A stretch of 64,000 nucleotides of DNA from Yamagishiella unicocca (GCA_003116995.1 BDSL01000018.1:620001-684000); one strand, 5' to 3'; positions 35,608 to 49,100 are shown, counted from the first letter of the stretch. The notes: generated by a model from the sequence alone, not told the origin. A program made the numbers and translations.

Positions 35608-38600
35608 TTGCTGTTGCGTTTCCCCTCCCTGTTATGCTTCCACTCGCCTCCATCCGCGCCTCAGCTCCCTTCTTCTTGCCTCCATCCGCGCTCTCGGCCC
35701 GCTTCCTCTTGCCTCCGTCCAGATCGCGCACGCAGCCTGAAGCGCAAGGCGGCCGAGTTGCAGACGCCCGACTCGCGGCAGCAAACCACAGCGCAACAGC
35801 GTCACTCTGGCGACGGCAGCCAGGGCCATGACCCACCTGGCGCGGGTCCCCATACGACAGGAGCCGCGCGGAAGAGCGGGCTGGCAGCAACAGGGCTAGC
35901 GCGGGACCTGCCGGAGGATGCTGAGGTGAGGCCCGTTGGTCGTTTGGCCGCTGTCGCAGCTGGAGCTGCCGCGGGTGGCGAGGCCCATCCAGGTGCCGCG
36001 GGTGGCGAGGCCCATCCAGGTGCAGCGGGTGGCGAGGCCCATCCAGGTGCAGCGGGTGGCGAGGCCCATCCAGGTGCAGCGGAGCGGGTCGGCGCCGCAG
36101 GGCAAGAGGGTGGAGAGCTAGGGGCCAGGACCAGCCGGACCCCGGCTCCCACACCACGCGACTGCGCTATGCGGCCGCCCAAGTGGACACCGGCGGTGGC
36201 GCGCGGGGCCGGGATCCAGCCTGCGCCCTCACCAGAATCCAGCGGCATCCTGCTCCCCGCTTTCCCTACCGGAACGCCCGCCGGCGCCCGCGGCCGGAGC
36301 GAACCGCTGGTCCGGAACTCAACACCCTTCGCTGCGCCGCTGCCCGGGGGAAGCAGTGAGTATGGCGCGCAGCCGACAGGGCGCGTTGTCAGCGGCGCCG
36401 CAGCGGCGCTGCCGCCGTGTCGCCTGGCGGCGGCTGTGGAGCGCGGTTCTGGGGAACAATGGCAGATGGAGACGCCTTGTGCTGCGGGGCCATTTGACAA
36501 CACGCCGGGGTGCGGACTACTGCCGGTGGCTGGCTGGCCGCCGGAGGGGCAAACACCTGACCCCGCAGCCGGTGGCAGCGGCGCTGGGACAGGCGGCGGT
36601 TCCAACGCGGAGGAGGTGCGTTTCCGCCATTCCGCTCCCTCTGGTGCTCCCTGTTATGCCGTAGGAAAGGTGGCGAGCGTGCAGCAGCAGCAGCAGCCGG
36701 GACCCACATCGCACAGGTCGCTGTACGCGCGGCACGACGGGAGTTCAGCAGCTCCAGCTCCCCCTCCTCCTCCCGCTCCTCCTCAGCACCCCAACGACGG
36801 TCGTGATTCTGCCGCTGCACCACCGCGGCGCGATGGAGAGGGCCGCACCCCGCCCGGAGGCGGCGACGATCATATGCTGTGGCTGTCTCCAGCACCGCAG
36901 CAGCTGACGGGAGGGAGGGTGACACCGGCGGCGCAACTGCAGCAGCTGCTAGCTGCGTCTCCGGGTCCCGACGCATGCGCTGCCGGGCAGCAGCCGGGCG
37001 CCGCAGCTGCTTATGGTATCGTCGGCGGCAGCAGCGGCCTGGACGCCGCTGCCGCCGCCGCGGCGGCGGCAGCGGCGGCGCGTCCCTCGCTCCTCAAGCT
37101 AACGCCAACGACCCACAAGCGCTTCGTGCTCCATGGCGCTGTCGTGGAGGGCATCTCCTCCGCCCAACCCCGGCCGCGGAAATGCAGCCTCGCCGAACCG
37201 CCCACGTCGGCGCAGGCCGGCCGCTTGACCCCTGCCGGGCGGCTGTACGGCGGGCATGCCGAGGAGGACGGCCAGGACTTCGACCCGGCCACCTCACGCC
37301 CCTGCCCGGCAGCCCTGGCCCTTAACCCAGATCCGGCCGCAGGCCAGAGCCTTCCCGGAGCGCCCAGTGGCGCTGCTGCCACGCCGCCGGGCAAGACTTC
37401 GCGGCTGCCGGTGTGTGCCTCAGCCCTAGCTGGTTCCGGAGCCGGAGGTTGCGGTGTCGCAGCAGGCGGTGGGGGCGGGGGATTGGTTGGGGCTGCACTT
37501 GTTGGAGCTGGCGGACCGCCGCGGTCTCCGTTGGCCAACCGCCAGGCGGAGGTCGGTAGCAGTGCCAGCCGAGCTGCTGTCACGCCCATGCAGCCCGTGC
37601 CGCCGCCGCCGTTCCCCGCGCCTCTCTCCCCTGGAGCGCTTCGAGCAGCCCTGCCGGCCGCTGCCGGGGCGCCGGGCTTCCCGGGCATGGCAGCCGCAGT
37701 CGCAGCCTCGTGTGTTGGCGTCAGCGGTGCTGTCGGATCTGCAGTCGCTGCCTTCAACCGGCAGCAGCACATGCTGCAGGCAGCGAATAATAAGAACTCC
37801 GGCACGTTTACACCGGAGCTTCTTAAAGGGCCAGTGGAGATCGCCTCGCGGGAAGGGATGGCGTCCTGCCGTCAGGCGGCTGGGCCGGAGCCGCGGGCGC
37901 CTGTTCCGCCCTCCGCGAGACCTCGGGAAGAGGATGATACGGCGGCGGCGGGCACAGACGGGGACGGGGGAGGCGACCCAGCACTGCGGCCTGCAAAGCG
38001 CCGATCGGCTGATGCCGCAGCTCATCAGCCAATGTCGCTGTCTGTAGGTCTGTCGCACGAGCAGGCGCTGGATGAGGCGTTGCAGCGGCAGTCGGTAGGG
38101 CCGTGCAAGCCGGCGCAGGAGCCACAGCCGGCTCTTGCTCAGACGACCGCGTCCGCAATGGTGCAGCACCCGCCTGCTGCACACGGCACCGCCGCCGTCG
38201 CAGCAGCACCTGATCCCGCTGACGCTTCAGTCAATGATGGGACCGCCGGTGCCGAGGCGGTAGCAGCGGCGGCGGCGCACCGAGCGCCTGACTCGAACGC
38301 TTCTCCTGCTACTGCCGCCGTGAGCCCAACTGCCCCCGTGCTCTCCGCAGTCACGCTGACGCAGCAACAGCTGCTGGTCCTGAACCAGCTGCTAAGTTTC
38401 TTCCGAGCAACGGGTTGCCGTCACCCGGCCGCCATGTCTGCAGCGGAGCTTGTGTCCGCCATCTCCCGGTTCTTCCAGGTGCGGGCACCACTGATCAGCA
38501 CAGGCAAGGGCTCAGCTGTAAGGCAGGCATGAGGGTTGGCTAGCTGGTTGCATAGCCGCCGGCGCGCTCGACGCGGTCGTGCTCGCCGAGCCACTTCCCG

Positions 38601-41600
38601 AACCCAGCAAGCGGACACGCTTCTAACACTGTCCGGCTTCTCAATTAGCATGACTGTGCCGGCACAGCTGTGGGAACTGTATGAGACTGCCAGCTCCTCG
38701 CCCCTGACAGGCTGGTCCTGCAGGTCTGCTTAACAACATATCGCTGGCCTGTCATGTCCCCAATGCCGCAGTCTGTCGGCATCCCAGTTGTGCCGACCAA
38801 CATCCAGACCCTGGCGTCGTGGCTGGGCACGCTTCTGGCGCTCGAGCGGCCGGTCAAGGCGTACGCTCAGGCACAGGCGCGGGCGCGCTCGCAGGATCTG
38901 CTAGCCGACGGCGGGCAGCAGCACGAGCAGGAGGAGTTGCAGCAGCAGCAGCCCGTCGTGCAGGTAGATGAGGCAAGCCAGCTGCACCTGTCGCGGCCTT
39001 GCGCCCAAACAGCGCAGCGGCAGCAGGTACAACAGTCCAAGTCCACCGCGCAGCAACCATTGCAGCAGCAGTTGATGGCACGACAGTCGATGCCGCAGCC
39101 GTCGATGCCGCAGCAGCCAATCCAGCAGCAGCCAATCCAGCAGCAGCCAATGCAGCTGCAGCCAATGCAGCTGCAGCCAATGCAGCTGCAGCCAATTCAG
39201 CTGCAGCCAATTCAGCTGCAGCATATGGCAAAGCAGTCCACGGCACACCAACAGCAGGTGCAGCTCACCGAGGAACCGGCGCCAATAGCCCGTGTAGGCG
39301 AAGGCGCCAGCGATGCGCATGAGGGGGCCCCCTGCGTTTCCCGGTCATGTTGTCCGGGCCTGCCACACGCTGTGCCGCAGCGAAAGGCCGACAGCCAGCC
39401 GCTGCAGAGGGAGCAACAGCTGCAAGGTCCGCGGCAGCCCCCGCTACCTCAATCGGGCCCCTTGCCTCCGCACGTTCCGAAGCAAACGGCGTGGAAGGAG
39501 CAGGCGCCAGCGGCGCCTATCCCACCGCTGCACGAGGCCAGGGTCGCGCACGGCAACGAGGGTACGTGCGGCTGCGAGATCTTTGCGCCGCCGATGGCAG
39601 GTTCGTGGGCCTCTTAAATTCGTGCGTCTCGCCCTTGACTCGAGGGTTACGCACAAAGGTGATGCCGAGCAGGCGGCTATCTAAAAATGCACCCTTTCTC
39701 TCCGCTGCGGTGCCGGGTTCCTGATCGCGCCACTTGTCTTCCGTCTGCCCTCGCCCCGCAGGACTAGGACGCGAAACGGGCAGTGGGTGCATCGGCAGCA
39801 GCGGCGACAGGGATCCGGCCAGTTACGTGGATCCGGCCAGTTACGTGGATCCGGCCAGTTACGCGGATCCGGCCAGTTACGTGGATCCGGCCAGTTACGT
39901 GGATCCGGCCAGTTACGTGGATCCGGCCAGTTACGCGGATCCGGCCAGTTACGTGGATCCGGCCGGTTACGCGGATCCGGCCAGTTACGTGGATCCGGCC
40001 AGTTACGTGGATCCGCTGCCTATCCTGCCCCTATCCTGCCCGGGGATCCTGTCCGGCCCCACGCCGCTGGAGTCACTTGCTTCGGACTGGCTGACAAGCC
40101 TGTCACCCGACGTCACTGCGCTCTACGAACACCTTGCAAGCTGCCGGCAAGCGTTGCGCAGTGCTATGCTGTCCGCGACAATGGCGGCGCAACCGCCGGC
40201 GCCGCAGCCGGCCGCCTCGCCGGTCGTTCGGGAGGAGCCCGCAATGCAGCGGTTCGCTGGCTCTACAGCGCAGCAGGCAGCAGCAGCGCCAGCTCCGCCT
40301 CTGGCGGCGCTACCATTGCTGCGAGCGCAGCAGCAGCCGCAGCACTCAGTGATAGCGCAGCAGCTACAGCTGCTGCTTGCTTGCCACCAGCAGCAGCAGC
40401 AACAACACTCGGCTGCGGCCGCGATGGGACTGGCCGCCGGAGGGGGCGCAGAGGCTGCTGCGGCCGCAACAGCACCTGCTTTGCCGAATCCGCACAAAGC
40501 CCCGGCCCCGCCGTCCTTCGCCCAGCAACGGCAGCAACCGCAGCAGCAGGCAGCAGCGCCCTGCACAGCAACCCGGCGCACGAGCGGCACCAGCGTCGCA
40601 GGCAGCAGCCCAACGGAGCCGCCCACACTCGGTCCGCCCCGGCCGGCGGTGGAGGCAGTCGCAGCGGGCGTCGCCCCGCCTCACCCCTCCTCCTGCTCCC
40701 TCCCACGCGGTACGCAGCCCGGCCTCGCGGCGCAGCACGGCACGGCGCCGTGCGCGACATCGCCGCCCCAGCCGACGGTGCAGCACCAGCCGACGGTGCA
40801 GCACCAGCCACAAGGCTCGCACGGCGCCGGGTGGCATGCCACCGCATCAAGCCACGCAGCGGCCCCAGGTGGGCGGGCTGCTGCTGCCAGTTGCGCACCG
40901 GGTGCCGCCTCGGGGGCCCCTCTTGCGCCGCTGCTGCCGCTGCCCCTGGCGCGGGCCCAGGAGCCCTGCCACGCTCCTCCGCCTGCGTGGGGTGGTGATG
41001 CAGCAGCCAGTGCAGAGGCATCAGCGGCTGGTAGCATCCGCAGGGTTGGCGGGGCCCACGCGGGTGCAGCAGCCGGCGCCGCGAGGCGGCTGCAACACAG
41101 CTCCAACCATGCGCCGCCGCCGCCGGCGACGTCGTACGCGCTTGCTGCAGTGCCGGCGCAGCTGCTGCCCCCACCGCAGCCGGCTGGCTACCCGGCTGCC
41201 TACCACCACCACTACAACCCGGCCCCTGGGCCAGGAGCGTCGCCGGCCTCTGTCAGCGCCCATGGACTGCCCAGTCCGTACCCCACGGCATACCATGCCG
41301 ACGACTCCGGCGTGCTGCAGCCGTCGCCAGCTCCAGGGGTGGCGCATGCGCAGATGGGGATGCCGTACCACCCGCAGATGGGACCGTACGGCTATCCGAG
41401 CGGCGCGCCTGGGCATGGCTGGCAGTATGCTCCCTCGTACGGCTGGTGCCCGCCGTTCGCTGGAGCCGCCGTACCGCACCACGCGGAGCCGTTCGCGTAC
41501 GCGCATGCGGCGCGCGCGGCAGCTGGCTCGTACTACGGCACTGGAGGCGGCGCCCGCGTCGGTGGCGGCGCTGTGGAGGGCGAGGCCGCAGCGGCGGCGA

Positions 41601-41821
41601 CGGCGTTGCTGGCACCTACCTGCCCAGCGGGCGCATATGAAGCCCAGCAACAGCAGCGCCCAATCGCGGCTTACAATTCGGCTAAGCCGGCAAAGATGCG
41701 AGCCAAGGCAGTCGGCACAGCACGGAACGCGCAGGGCTTTGCGCCGGCGCCGGGGCATGGCCAAGCTGCAGGCTACGGGGTCGGGCCGCGGGTTGCTCCA
41801 GGGTGGGGAGGCGGGAGCTGA
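35608..41821 (+). CDS. Unrecognised large Gln/Ala/Pro-rich protein, three exons seen
   Basis: I do not recognise this gene. Exons: 35608(open)-38478, 38724-39561, 39762-41821; phases agree (0, then 1). The first in-frame ATG is 36169, giving about 1735 residues, but the open frame extends upstream with basic LKRKAAEL, so a 5' exon may be missing; an acceptor at about 35720 is possible. Most of the protein is Ala/Gly/Pro and Gln runs. Two ordered stretches stand out: one spans the first junction (LTQQQLLVLNQLLSFFRATG, then AAELVSAISRFFQ, then TNIQTLASWLGTLLALERP); the second is in exon three (PLESLASDWLTSLSPDVTAL then YEHLASCRQAL). The C-terminus is Tyr/Pro/His/Gly-rich. This layout suits a transcriptional or RNA-binding regulator, but that is inference. 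Exons 2 and 3 carry coding minisatellites. Confidence 0.6.
35970..36083. repeat. 27-bp tandem repeat, four copies
   Basis: Unit GTGGCGAGGCCCATCCAGGT plus seven bases; in frame it encodes a GGEAHPGAA repeat. It could be translated or lie in a small intron. Confidence 0.85.
39115..39228 (+). repeat. 15-bp coding repeat (Gln-Pro-rich)
   Basis: Repeats of CAGCAGCCAATCCAG and CAGCTGCAGCCAATG encode QQPIQ and LQPMQ units in exon 2 of the unrecognised gene. Confidence 0.85.
39811..40012 (+). repeat. 18-bp coding minisatellite, DPASYV hexapeptide repeat
   Basis: About eleven units of GGATCCGGCCAGTTACGT; each encodes DPASYV with A for V or G for S at a few sites. Each unit has a BamHI site. It lies in exon 3 of the unrecognised gene, before its ordered segment. 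Confidence 0.88.
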
Positions 41822-43154
41822 GCAACGCACGGGAGAGCGCGTCTCTCCGGGCTGACGGGCAAGGCGTTGCAGCGCACATCGGTGGGCGATGGAAAAGCGG
41901 GTTTGCGTGAGGACTGCATTCAGCGGACGATGGTGATGACATGTATGCAGGGTTCACGAAATTGAGCCCCCGACCGACCGATGCGGCCGCTATACGCGGT
42001 TTGGATGAGGCCATGCATAAGCGCCGCGTGGCCGTGCTCTGCGCACTGCGCCAAGGGCCGCTGTCAAAGTGGCCCGTGTGGCGGCATACCATATGGGCGG
42101 ATGGGACCTCGGTTGCGGCGGTGGGGCGATCTTCGTACTGCGACCTGGTTGAAGTCGCCCTCTTCCCTCCTGGCAAGTCATGGCCACCGCCAACACCCGC
42201 TGCCGGGCACTGGGCGTGACCATTTGCAGGGCTGTCTCGTTCAGCAGCACCGCTTGCGTCCAAACGCCAGGACGATAGCATTGCCTCATGTTTTTATCGA
42301 ACTGTGCGTGTACATACTCTCGGTGCCACCTCCCAGAAGGAGGCCAGGGATGAGGGGGACATCGCGTCCGCAGCATTCCACGGCGTCCGCGTTGCATCGG
42401 CTAGGGTGCAGCTAGCTGCGCGCACGCTAGGCGCCGTCCTCGCTTTGTTGCAAGGTTTATGTACGTGTGCGTTGGTTGCCATTTTAGGGGCTTGTCCGCT
42501 TCATCTCATTGCGCAGCTGGGGAGGACACATTGCTGCCTTGCTGCTTGGGCAGCGCCGATGCGAGCAGCACGTCGGCTAGCACCATATGCTTCCATGGAA
42601 GCTTGGCTCGGTAGGCACGGACGAGCCGTACAGTACGATGAGGTTGTCCTGGGCGTTGGGATCCTATGCAAAGCAGTAACTGGACACTGGCATCCGAAGC
42701 AAATAACAACTGCGTTCACGTCTGTGGCCCCTCCACCTCTTACAGCCCAGGCGCCCACAACTTCCAGCCAAAAGGGCAGCGGCATGAGTCATGAAACGCC
42801 CACCGTCACGCCCAAGTCCATGCAATGTCACTGTGCGCTGCGCAATCGCAAGTTGTGTACACCGCTATCGGTCGTTGTCCTGCAGCCATTTGATTCGTAC
42901 CAAACCGTCCGAGTACATGTGCCGCGGCCACTATCTGTTCCCACGGCCAGCTAGTACGGGACCTACACAAAAGCCATGCTACATTAGTTTGAGCGCCCTT
43001 AGTTGGCCGACCTGCCCAACCGATTTCCGTCACCAGGCATCCGAAGGACATCCTTCCCTAAGACTTTGGCGTAAACCTTTGATCAGTAAAACTCGACAAG
43101 AGATAAGGGCTTGGTTAACTGCTTCAAAGGGTCCTTCAACGTGGTGTAGGACCA
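41822..43154. other. Intergenic region upstream of the ALDH gene
   Basis: Follows the stop of the unrecognised gene and precedes the ALDH ATG on the same strand, so it should contain the 3' UTR of one and promoter of the other. Open frames here (for example 41941-42219 and 42304-42954) have no recognisable motif and no splice support. Confidence 0.45.
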
Positions 43155-46100
43155 ATGACCCTTTGGACCATACTCGGCAACGCGCTGCAGCCGGTACTTG
43201 GCGTCCTAGATCGCCATGTACCACCTGCACCTCTGCAGCCTGTCCAACTGCCGCGGCGCATCAGCCCACAGCCCCCAACTCCTACGGATCGCATCGAGGA
43301 GGTAGTCGCGCGACTGGATGCGCGGAAAGCCGCATGGGTCAAGATGCCCTGTCGTGAGCGCGCCCAGTTGCTTCGGCAGTGTATGGGCAGCCTCCTGCAG
43401 GTGAGACCCGGGGGCTCACGCGCAGGTGCGCGTGCGTGCGTTGAGGGGCGCAGCGCGGTGGGGGGGAAGGAGACGATGTGGTGAGCAGGGCCAATGGGAG
43501 GCAGTTTGCGTCATGCGACTGTAGCAAAGGGAGCGTCGCCTGTGGGTCGGAGAAGCGAGGGGGGAGGCTTTATTTGGCACGGGCCTGCCAGGATTTCGCG
43601 TCGGGCGTCGCGCAGGGCCTGGGACCAGATGCCTTCGCTAGTAGTTGCGTTGAGGCTGCTTGGCGCTGCCTGCGGAGGTTAACCAACGCGATGCCAGAAA
43701 GGTTTTAGCGCAGGTGCGCGCTGGACGTGTACGTTAGTGGGCTGCGGGTCTATGGGGCCTCCCCGTGGGGCCGACTACCGGGGGTTCGTGTTCGCAAGCG
43801 CGCGTCTCGCAATGCCAGGCGGGACTGATCGGGCGCCTTCACCACACACTTCGCGGCCTGGTACGACCGCCTGCCCGGGAGGGGAACTCCCACCGCGCCC
43901 CCCCTCTCCCCCACCCCCTCCTCCACGCCCTCCCCCACCCCCCCACCCCCTCGTTACCCCCACAACCCAGGTGGAGGAGGAGATTGCCCGGGTGTCCACG
44001 GAGGCGAAGGGGTCGTACGGCATCGGAATCGGGGAGGAAAGGTGAGCCCCGATTCCAGTATCGCGGCATGCGCTTATGAGGGCGTCGTTGTTGCGCAGGG
44101 TGCGGTAGGGCAGGAGGGCCCGATGGCGGGGGGGGGGGAGCGAAGGATTCAGGAGGTGACCGGGGCGGCGGATGGGACTGCCCCAGAGCACCAGCCCCCC
44201 GGGCTTCCACCGATCACCACGCGATAACCTCACCTGCCACCGACCCGCTCACCCCACCTGCCACCGACCCACTCACCCCACCTGCCACCGACCCACTCAC
44301 CCCACCTGCCACCGACCCACTCACCCCACCTGCCACCGACCCACTCACCCCACCTGCCACCGACCCACTCACCCCACCTGCCACCGACCCGCTCACCCCA
44401 CCTGCCACCGACCCACTCGCTCCCTACAGGACCGCTCTGCTGCCCATCATGTTCGGACTGGCCGAGTACTGCGCGGCCCTGAGGGCGGGGGGCTGCCCCG
44501 CGCCGCTGTCACTGCGGAAGCGGAAGGACGGGCAGCTGGTGGCTACGGTGGGTGGGAAGGGCGGCAGGGGGGGGCCGCCGCCGCAGGGGCGGGGGAATGG
44601 GTAGAGAGCTGAACGAACCCGGAGTCCTGGGGGTTCCTCGTGCAACACATGGGACGCCTGGCCGGCCACATGGGCACGGGACCTCGCCACCTCGCGCACG
44701 AACCATGTGTCGCGGGAGCAGCAAGCAGTCGTCCATCGCCGCCCTCCATTGCTGCCCCGCCCTCGCGCCCGTCGCCTCCTGACCCCTCACGTCCCCGCCT
44801 CCCGGACCCCGCTGCGCCCGCTGGCCCCCGCCTCGCGCGCACCGCCGCCAGGTGCTGCCCTCGGGGCCGGTGGGGCTGCTGCTGCCCAACTTCCGGGGGG
44901 AGGTGTGGATCGAGCCGGGGAAGCCGGCGAGCCAGGGGGCGGTGTACCGGCGCAAGGCGACGGGGGAGGAACCGGACGGCGGGGGCGGGGGCGTGGCGCT
45001 CGTGCTGGGTAGGTGGCTGGGTGGAGGGGTGGAGGGGTGGGTGGAGGGGTGGGTGGAGGGGTGGAGGGGTGGGTAGGTGGCTGGGTGGAGGGGTGGGTGG
45101 AGGGGTGGGTGGAGGGGTGGAGGGGTGGGTAGGTGGCTGGGTGGAGGGGTGGGTGGAGGGGTGGGAGGGGTGGGTGGAGGGGTGGGTAGGTGGCTGGGTG
45201 GAGGGGTGGAGGGGTGGGTGGAGGGGTGGGTGGAGGGGTGGGTGGAGGGGTGGGTGGAGGGGTGGGAGGGGTGGGTGGAGGGGTGGGTAGGTGGCTGGGT
45301 GGAGGGGTGGGTGGAGGGGTGGGTGGAGGGGTGGGTAGGTGGGTGGGTGGAGGGGTGGGTGGAGGGGTGGGTGGAGGGGTGGGTGGAGGGGTGGGTGGAG
45401 GGGTGGGTGGAGGGGTGGGTGGAGGGGTGGGTGGAGGGTGGTAGGTGGGTGGGTGGAGGGGTGGGTGGAGGCTGACACATAATGTGCATTGGTGGTGATG
45501 GCCGCAGCGGCTTCAGTGGTGAGGGCACATGGTCGTGCGGTAGGGCGGCAGGTGGGAGGGCGGCAGGTGGGAGGGCGGCAGGTGGGAGGGCGGACGGGTG
45601 GGAGGGCGGACGGGAGGTTTGCGACGATGGCTTGTGTGGTGGTGGCGGTGGTGGCGGTGGTGATGATGGTGGGTTCTACGGCTCAGTCCCACAAACACCT
45701 GCCCCCCCTACCCCCCTGCCGCCCCCCCCTGCTGGTGCTCCTCCCACTCCCAGGTGCTGGCAACCAGGTGCCGGTGGTGGCGCTGGACGTACTGCACAAG
45801 CTGGTCACCGACGACGAGGTGAGTGAGGGGCGGGGCCGGGGGGGGGGATTGAGAAGAAAAATCCCCCGGGGGGGGGGGGGTAAGGAGAGGAGGCAGCACA
45901 AGGGGTGGTTGGGGAGGTTACGGTTGGGGCCGAAAAAGGACACATGCCTGCGGAACTGTTGGCTTTGTGGTGTATGGGCTCGGGGGCAGTCGGTGGCGTC
46001 CAGCAGCCAGCACCGTGGTCGGTGTCCGCTTTTCCGCTTGGCACGTCCCCTGCCGGCTCTCAGGCCCCCTGCCGGCTCTCAGGCCCCCTGCCGGCTCTCA

Positions 46101-49100
46101 GGCCCCCTGCCGGCTCTCAGGCCCCCTGCCGGCTCTCAGGCCCCCTGCCGGCTCTCAGGCCCCCTGCCGGCTCTCAGGCCCCCTGCCGGCTCTCAGGCCC
46201 CCTGCCGGCTCTCAGGCCCCCTGCCGGCTCTCAGCTCCCCTGCCGCCGCGCCCCCCCCCCCCGACCCGCCGCCACCAGGTGGTGCTGGTGAAGACCAACC
46301 CCGTCAACGACTACATCGGGCCGCTGCTGCGGAGGTAGGTGGCGGGTGCGGGAGCGGGAAGAGTCTCTGGAGGCGCCCTGGGGCCAAAGGCTCGGGTGTC
46401 CGCTACCAGTGGTACCGTGACACACCGCCCAAACCCTCCCCACTTCCATCCACCTCCCACCCCCACGGCCCAACGCGCAGGGCATTTTCGCCGCTGGTAG
46501 AGGCCGGCTTCCTGGAGTTTGTGTACGGCGGCAGGTACGTACGGCACCCTCACCCTCACCGACTCCGTCAAACTTCTTTTTCTTCTCCCGCAACAAGCTC
46601 GGCACACCTTCCTGGTCACCCCCTCCCTCTCCCCGAGTTGCCGGTTCTTTTACGTAATCCCCCGCCCAGACTTCCCGACCCTTCCCCTTCCTCACCAACC
46701 CCCCTTACCACCTCTCTTATTAAAAATCCCTTACCACCTCCCTGGGCCCTCCCTGGACGCTCTCTGGGCCCTCCCTGGACGCTCCAGGGATGTGGGCGAG
46801 CTGCTGACTCACCACCCCAAGGTCAGCTCCATCCACCTCACGGGCTCTGCGGACACCTACAATGCAATCGTGTGGGGCGACCAGGCGGCACCGGGGAACA
46901 AGGTGGGGTGTTAGGGTTTTAGGGTTCGAGGAAGGCCGGGCGTGGGGATGGGAAGGGACGGAGATGACCAGGGCTTGTGCTAAGAACCCCCAACCCTTTT
47001 CGGGCATCCACGGGTCTTCCTCGAACCCACCCTCTCACCAACCCGGTCGTTCTGACACACTTTCCGAAGCGTGGTCACCCCGCGGCATCCCTGCCCCATC
47101 CCCCTCACCCACCGGCCGCCCTCCGAAACCAACGTACCGCCGTACCCGCCCTCCTCCTCCCGACAACAGCACGGCTCTCAGCCCCAGCTGTCCGAAACCA
47201 AGCGCATCACCGCGGAGCTCGGCAACGTCACGCCGTACATCGTCGTACCTGGCGGCGAATGGACCGCCGACGACGTGGGGTACTACGCGGACACCCTGGC
47301 CACCGCACTGGCGCACAACGCGGGACACAACTGCAACGGCATGGAGGTGCGGCGGCGGCTGGCCCTGGGTCCGGTGGGGGGGAGGGAGGCCGGCGGAGTT
47401 TTAGGGTTTTAGGGTTTGCCCAGGCATCGGGGAGGGTGCGGGTGGAGCCAGCTTTTGGTGGTGGACTCGAGGAGGAGTGGTGGTGGCCGGGTAGCGCCGG
47501 GGGGGGGGGTAGTGTGTCCCTGGTGGCTGTTCGTGGGGAGGGCTGCAAACGGGGCCGCCGCCAACGGCACCACCAACGCCGTACTTTTGACCAACTAACG
47601 TCCGACTGCCGTACGCGCCGCCGGCTCATCGTCCCATCCCATCATGACCCTGCCTACCCTCCCCCGGGCGCTGTCCCCCCTTGGGGCCTTCCCCCCTCTC
47701 GGACCTTTCCCTAGCCGGTTCTACTTACCTCCAAAGTGCCGACCAACGGGTTTCCTCTCCCCCCCTTCCCCCCCCCCGCCTAGGTGCTCATCACCGACCG
47801 CGAGTGGCCTCTGCGGCCGGTGCTGCTGGCCGCCATCAAGGCCAAGCTGGCAGCGCTGCCGGTACGGCAGCCGTGGTACCCGGGTGCACGCGACAAGTAC
47901 GACAAGTGAGTCACTTCTACTTTTTATCCAAGCCTCAGCAGAGAAGGCATACATACAGCGCCAGGACCTCACACCCTGCCTTTCTCCCCCGTCCGTGGGC
48001 ACCAACTCTTTTTTCGCTCCCCGCCCCCCTCCGCTCCGAAACCTGGCCTCCTCCCGCTCAGGTTCATGGAGCGCTTCCCCTCGGCCGAGCAGCTGGGGTC
48101 CGCGGGTAACGTCGGGTCCGGCGCGGTGCCGTGGCTGGTGGCGGAGGGGCTGACCCTGGAGCAGGGGCAGCTGCAGCGGGAGAACTGGTGCGGCGTGTTT
48201 CAGGTGGGCCGTACGACAGGTGTGGGAGGCCGCCTCCACCCCACAAACCCACCTTCACCCCTCAGAACACCCCTATCCCCCGCTTCATCAGTTCACCGGT
48301 TTCCTCTTGCCCCCGCTCCTCATCCGTTCCGCCCCGCTCCTCCCTCGGCCCCCCCGGTACACACCAGCATGCGTCCCAAACGTGTGTGTCAAACGGTTCC
48401 GTCCTCGTCTTCCTGGTCTCCGGGCTTTCCTCACCCCCCCACCACCATCCTGCCTCAGCGGTGGATGGACATCCCCCCTTCTCCACACGCATCACCCATC
48501 ACCCCCCACACACATCTCGAAGCGTCTTTCCTAAACAGTTTTTGCCGCATTCACGGGTCTTCCTCGACCCCCCCCCCCCACACACACACGCTCAGCATAC
48601 TTAAAACACACGCACACGTGCGCATGCGGCCGCAGGAGGTTCCTCTCTCCGGCTGCGGCGGCGACCCTGTTCGCTTCATGAAGGCCGCCGCGCACGCAGC
48701 CAACACGCACGTGGCGGGCTCGCTGGCGGTGGGGGTCATCTGCCACCCCGGGGTGCAGGCGGCGCAGCAGCAGCCGTGGGACGACTTCCTGGCCTCACTG
48801 CGCTACGGCGGAGTGGCGGTGAACGCGCCGCTGCTGCTGCTGTTCGGGCAGCCGTCGCTGTCCTGGGGGGCCTACCCCGGCAGCACTCCACACGACATCG
48901 GCAGCGGGGCGGGGGCGGTGCACAACACGCTGCTGTTCGACCACCCCCAGGTAGGGAGAGGGGTTACAATAATAGAACCGGTGACGCGACTGGGGAAATG
49001 TAGCGTGTGCATAGCCTTCGGACACCGGGACGCGCGCGGAGAGGGGAGGGTTTTTTACGGTTTAGACCCGTTCACATGGGTTTAGCTCCCATTGATGCTC

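Noticed and set aside
42304..42954. 217-codon plus-strand open frame upstream of ALDH
   Set aside because: Codon use and composition unlike neighbours; no domain, and it sits where a 3' UTR or promoter is expected.
43478..43708. Candidate exon inside ALDH intron 1
   Set aside because: No phase-0 acceptor/donor pair, and joining 43400 to 43971 already gives a sensible protein.
44509..45528. Long minus-strand frames rich in Pro-Thr-His-Ser
   Set aside because: They are antisense reads of the G-rich minisatellite in an ALDH intron.
46047..46236. CRISPR-like direct repeats
   Set aside because: Units abut with no unique spacers, and the setting is a eukaryotic intron. The same holds for 44229-44418 and 39811-40012.
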